DNA of 64,000 bases from Gordionus sp. m RMFG-2023 (Eukaryota; Nematomorpha; Gordioida; Chordodea; Parachordodidae): contig NC_088775.1 in the NCBI RefSeq assembly GCF_954871325.1, forward strand, positions 79,151,561 to 79,215,560, written 5' to 3'. The notes beneath the pieces are model-generated. The model was not told the DNA's origin, did not search any database, and worked only from the letters and a program-made list of their open reading frames with translations. Shown one piece after another: positions 60,837-64,000 of this stretch (the first letter of the stretch is position 1; every line of letters begins with the position of its first letter). The position numbers and the translations under genes are program-made.

Positions 60837-62946
60837 CTTCAGAGGGCTACGTGATTTGTTTTTTCAAAAATTATAACAGGGTCAGAAGGGGTACAAATTT
60901 TCAATTAAGCATATAATATAAATAGAAAACCGTTTGGATAAAAAAAGAAAAGAATCTTAAATATGATTAGCTTATCAATAAGTTGTATTCTACTCTATCT
61001 TATATAATAAATGGGATAATAATAATATATAAAAGACATTGACGTATGATGCATTCATTTCTTTTTTAAATATTAAAAACACCGAGCATGTAGACATTTT
61101 TTTTTTGATAATGTTTTCAATGATAGCGAAACTATTTTTTGGCCTGGATTAAAAAATGGGAAGTTAGTAAAATAAATGGACTGAACTACTATCATTATTT
61201 TTATTATGACCCTACCCCCCCCCCCTCCCCCTTATATTAATTTTCCTGCTATATAGTGGCGTGTCACAAGGGCCCACAGTAGTGCTCCTAAAAGAAAAAA
61301 AATGTCGATTTCTAAGCATATCTTTAATTATAAGCATTACCCAAGACATAATATTTATTTATTATAAAACTAATAATATAATTCTAATAAAATGAGTTCT
61401 CATCATATTTATCAATTTGGTTGTTTGGGAATTTATATTTGTTTTATTATCATAATACGTGAATTAATATGTATATTTTATTTTATAAATAATAAGATAT
61501 ACTATATTCTTTGATTTAAAAAACAAGATTAATATTAATACAGTGAAATAATATACTTGATACGTGAACATAGTGTTGTTAAAAATCCAGATTTGAGTCA
61601 ATTTTTAAAAAAGGATTGATTAATAATTAGCCATAATATTATGTAAACCATGAGATGTAGTAAATAGATGTCCAAACCTTTCTGCCACAAAAAGGTAAAA
61701 AAAAACTTCCGAAAATTACCTTTAGAGTTGTTAACCCCCTTTTTAAAAGAAGCGAGCTCCTAGCTTTTGCCATTTGAAAAGGAGCTAGCATAAGTTCCCG
61801 TTAATGAGTTTTTTTTTTAAAAAAGCGCACTTCTACTTTTAATTTAAAAAAGGGAATGCCATTTCTTAGCCGCTAGTTCCTTTGATTTTAATTTGTAATA
61901 TGAAATATACATAACAAAATTATATTTTTTTTATCTATAAATATATTGTTTTAGCCATAAGTTTGATTTATTTATACATAATAAACAGGGCTTAATATTT
62001 GCTTTATTTAATTCACCTCTTTGAGAAAAAAAAATTTCCCTGTAGGATAGGAATGAAAATTTTATTTCATCCATTTCTATATCTTTAGTAGCACTTAATA
62101 ACAAGATATTATCTCCCATGGCTTTTATGTAAAGTTTCATAATTTGAATTTTAAAAATAGCGCAAATAAAAAAAAATTGATATAAATAACAACTTGGCTA
62201 AACATTTAATATTTATATAGTTTCTTAAATTTAAATATATATATTATTTTTATTGTATTTAACATAATTAATTACTACGATTATTTTTTACAATTTATGC
62301 AATAAAATTAAAGAAACGGAAGAGCCAAAAAAAGCTAGCTCCTGCTCCCGAGTTGCGTTAAAAATGTCGCTTTTTAACAATGATTTATTTAAAAGTAGTT
62401 TTTTTTTTCATGAAATATTTTATAATTATATTTCTTAAGTTAAAATTTAGAAATCTTTAATAATAATTCATTATGTTCCAATAATATTGGAGAAGAACTC
62501 AATCTTAATGGCAATAAACATAAATGATACTAATATAAACTTCAATATATGTTAAGTGAATGTGAGTGTTCAAAAAAGAAAGTATTCTATAATCAGAATG
62601 TGAACTTTTTTCAAAAAATATTCCCTTAGGTCTGACAAGACCAATTTTTCTATTACCGAACTAGTGAAAATAATTTAAGAAGATTCTTACAATGAAACCT
62701 TTTCAACCTAATGGACCATATTTCCTAATAATAATAATAAAAAAAGAAAACCTATAGAAAAATTTATATTATTATTATTATTTATAGTTTAAAATCAAAA
62801 CTGGTGTAATGATCAAAAGAAAGTTGGTTAACGCAATTCCATTAAATAAAATATTACCTATTGTGATGACAAGACCAATATAAAAATAATTTTTTTTTAA
62901 TTATAAAAAAATTTGTTGTAAATAATCGATACTAATATATATTAAC
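60837..62946. other. Putative intron or intergenic DNA with one MITE
   Basis: AT-rich, with a C-rich tract at about 61215-61230 and a reverse-oriented GTTGTTAAAAA MITE at about 61573-61738. A minus-strand open frame at 61931-62140 does not fit the exon phases on either side. Confidence 0.4.
61573..61738. mobile_element. GTTGTTAAAAA MITE, reverse-oriented diverged copy
   Basis: It starts GTGTTGTTAAAAATCCAG with AGTCAATTTTTAAAA and carries the reversed body TAGATGTCCAAACCTTTCTG, the complement of the CAGAAATGTTTGGACAT segment of other copies. It ends GAGTTGTTAAC. Confidence 0.55.
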
Positions 62947-63076
62947 TTTAGGCAATGATAGTGGGACGGAGTATCTTCTCCAAAGGATAAGATCTACACC
63001 TATGTTCTCGTAATCCGCCATCAATCGAGCAGTTGACTGCGACAACGGCAAATTATCTACGTCTTGATCTTCATTC
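62947..63076 (-). CDS. Probable coding exon with RRYSV site, possibly same gene as 60.4 kb
   Basis: The minus-strand acceptor ATTATAAG|G precedes 43 codons reading NEDQDVDNLPLSQSTARLMA, DYENIGVDLILWRRYSVPLS and LPK, ending at a donor A|GTTAAT. Length and phases are exon-like (phase 1 in, phase 0 out) and composition is clearly higher in GC than its surroundings. WRRYSV matches the R-R-x-S-hydrophobic pattern of the exon at 60.4-60.8 kb. At least one more exon must lie between or around them, because this exon ends in phase 0 while the candidate acceptor of the next requires phase 1. Family unknown. Confidence 0.5.
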
Positions 63077-63184
63077 CTTATAATATAATACATATTTAGA
63101 TGAATTTTTAATAACCTAAGTGTGTGCGATATAATTTTTAAAAACATTTTCTACCTTTATAAAACAGTATTTCTAATATTAGAG

Positions 63185-63260
63185 ATCTGCACTATCTGGC
63201 CCGCTCCCGCCCAGAAAGAATTTTTGTCACGAGTTACTCGGCCGGTTATAGTTCTATGCA
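63185..63260. repeat. Isolated hAT-type GGCCCG repeat piece
   Basis: AGATCTGCACTATCTGGCCC, then GCTCCCGCCCAGAAAG and GTTACTCGGCCGGTT, resemble the GC-rich ends of the hAT family at 54.2 and 56.9 kb. No partner end was identified. Confidence 0.35.
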
Positions 63261-63813
63261 CTAATCGCATGTCCATTTTTTATATTTTTCAATTTTTCCC
63301 ATCCCATTTAAAAAATCCTTTTTATAGTCAATCATGTTTTCACTCTTGTCTTATGTAAAAACTTAGAGCGGACTAATGTGTTCTGTCTAGAACTTGCCAC
63401 TGTTTCCCTTTATGTTTAGGATCTTATTATAATTATAAAAATCCTGGAAGGAAAGTAAAATAGAACATAAAAATTATAGTAAAAACAAATATTTAGTTTC
63501 GTTGATTTGATTGAAAAAATTAATTGGATAATTGGGAGATAAAGCCAGTGACCCCTACAACGGGGGGGAGGGTCCGAAGCAACTGCTTTTATAAATTTCT
63601 ATGGGGATATTCTTTTTTTTAAAAATTTTTAAAAAAAATTTTTATGGTCGATGTTTAGCAAATTAGTTTGTTATCCGATATTTCTTATCATAAAATTATT
63701 TTTCCACTTTCAAGATTTGGCGCAAAATTAAAATTTTATCAAAGGGAATAGTAAAAATTTAAATATTAAATCTTTTATATAATCATTTATAATTTTTAGA
63801 TCATTGTCAAAAT

Positions 63814-64000
63814 ATGCCCAAAAATATTAACCAAAAAAAATATAAATGCTTGATTAAAAATTGTACATAACATAATATAAGAGATGATAAATGGACAGAT
63901 CATATTAGAAAAAGACATGGTGGGCTTAATTTTCACGATATAAAGAAAAGCTTTGAAATAGTGGCTTTTAAGAATATTTCTCAAAATTGGACAAATAGCA
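63814..64000 (+). pseudogene. N-terminal zinc-finger part of a hAT-like transposon ORF, cut by window end
   Basis: The translation begins MPKNINQKKYKCLIKNCT and, after one in-frame stop, continues HNIRDDKWTDHIRKRHGGLN. The C-x4-C...H-x4-H arrangement with RDDKW...HxRxxH is typical of the N-terminal finger of ZMYM/DUF4371-type hAT transposases. It is probably a damaged DNA transposon continuing to the right. A host zinc-finger gene is less likely because of the stop. Confidence 0.45.

Noticed and set aside
61931-62140. Minus-strand open frame considered as an exon between the RRxS exons
   Set aside because: A plausible acceptor exists, but its phase does not fit the exon ending at 62947 and no clear donor follows.
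1-64000. CRISPR arrays, prokaryotic operons and capsid- or envelope-bearing elements
   Set aside because: No regularly spaced repeats of CRISPR type, no operon-like gene packing and no capsid, integrase or envelope similarity were seen on either strand.

Overview
The window is very AT-rich DNA (roughly three quarters A+T) from an invertebrate animal. The evidence is spliced animal genes with GT..AG introns (an aryl hydrocarbon receptor, a proteasome alpha-3 subunit and a modular EGF-SEA-FN3 extracellular protein) set among decayed hAT transposons, MITEs and LINE fragments. Introns fall into two classes: tiny (about 43-100 nt) and kilobase-sized, the latter loaded with transposons. The proteins are fairly divergent, which suggests a fast-evolving lineage. 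I cannot name the phylum from the sequence.

Layout, left to right. 616-2491 (minus): six phase-compatible exons encode an EGF-like module, a SEA domain and an FN3 domain, part of a secreted or membrane glycoprotein that runs off the recognisable region at both ends. 8001-8955 (plus): a short spliced gene of unknown function with a very basic second half. 12990-16260 (plus): a decayed LINE with reverse transcriptase and C-terminal remnants, split by a nested element. 16.3-36 kb: a long gene-poor stretch with MITEs.

36064-46463 (plus): an aryl hydrocarbon receptor gene (bHLH, PAS-A, PAS-B, low-complexity tail), nine exons reconstructed with every splice phase matching. Its large introns hold several hAT-derived elements, one with a clean 8-bp target duplication. 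47.8-48.6 kb: LINE and hAT relics. 50060-53429 (minus): a complete ten-exon proteasome alpha-3 (PSMA3) gene giving 255 residues. 54209-56966: a decayed hAT transposon with terminal repeats and an 8-bp target duplication, with a 422-bp MITE inserted near its left end. 60.4-63.1 kb (minus): two exons, one strikingly GC-rich, together carrying six R-R-x-S/T-hydrophobic sites. 63814-64000 (plus): the start of a zinc-finger transposon-like ORF cut by the window end.

The three main genes act in different systems (extracellular adhesion or matrix, bHLH-PAS transcription, protein turnover) and nothing suggests co-regulation. The most unusual things are the phosphosite-rich GC-rich exon, the AT-hook-like motif in the AhR tail, a possible 17-nt intron, and the many long G or C homopolymers in an otherwise AT-rich genome.
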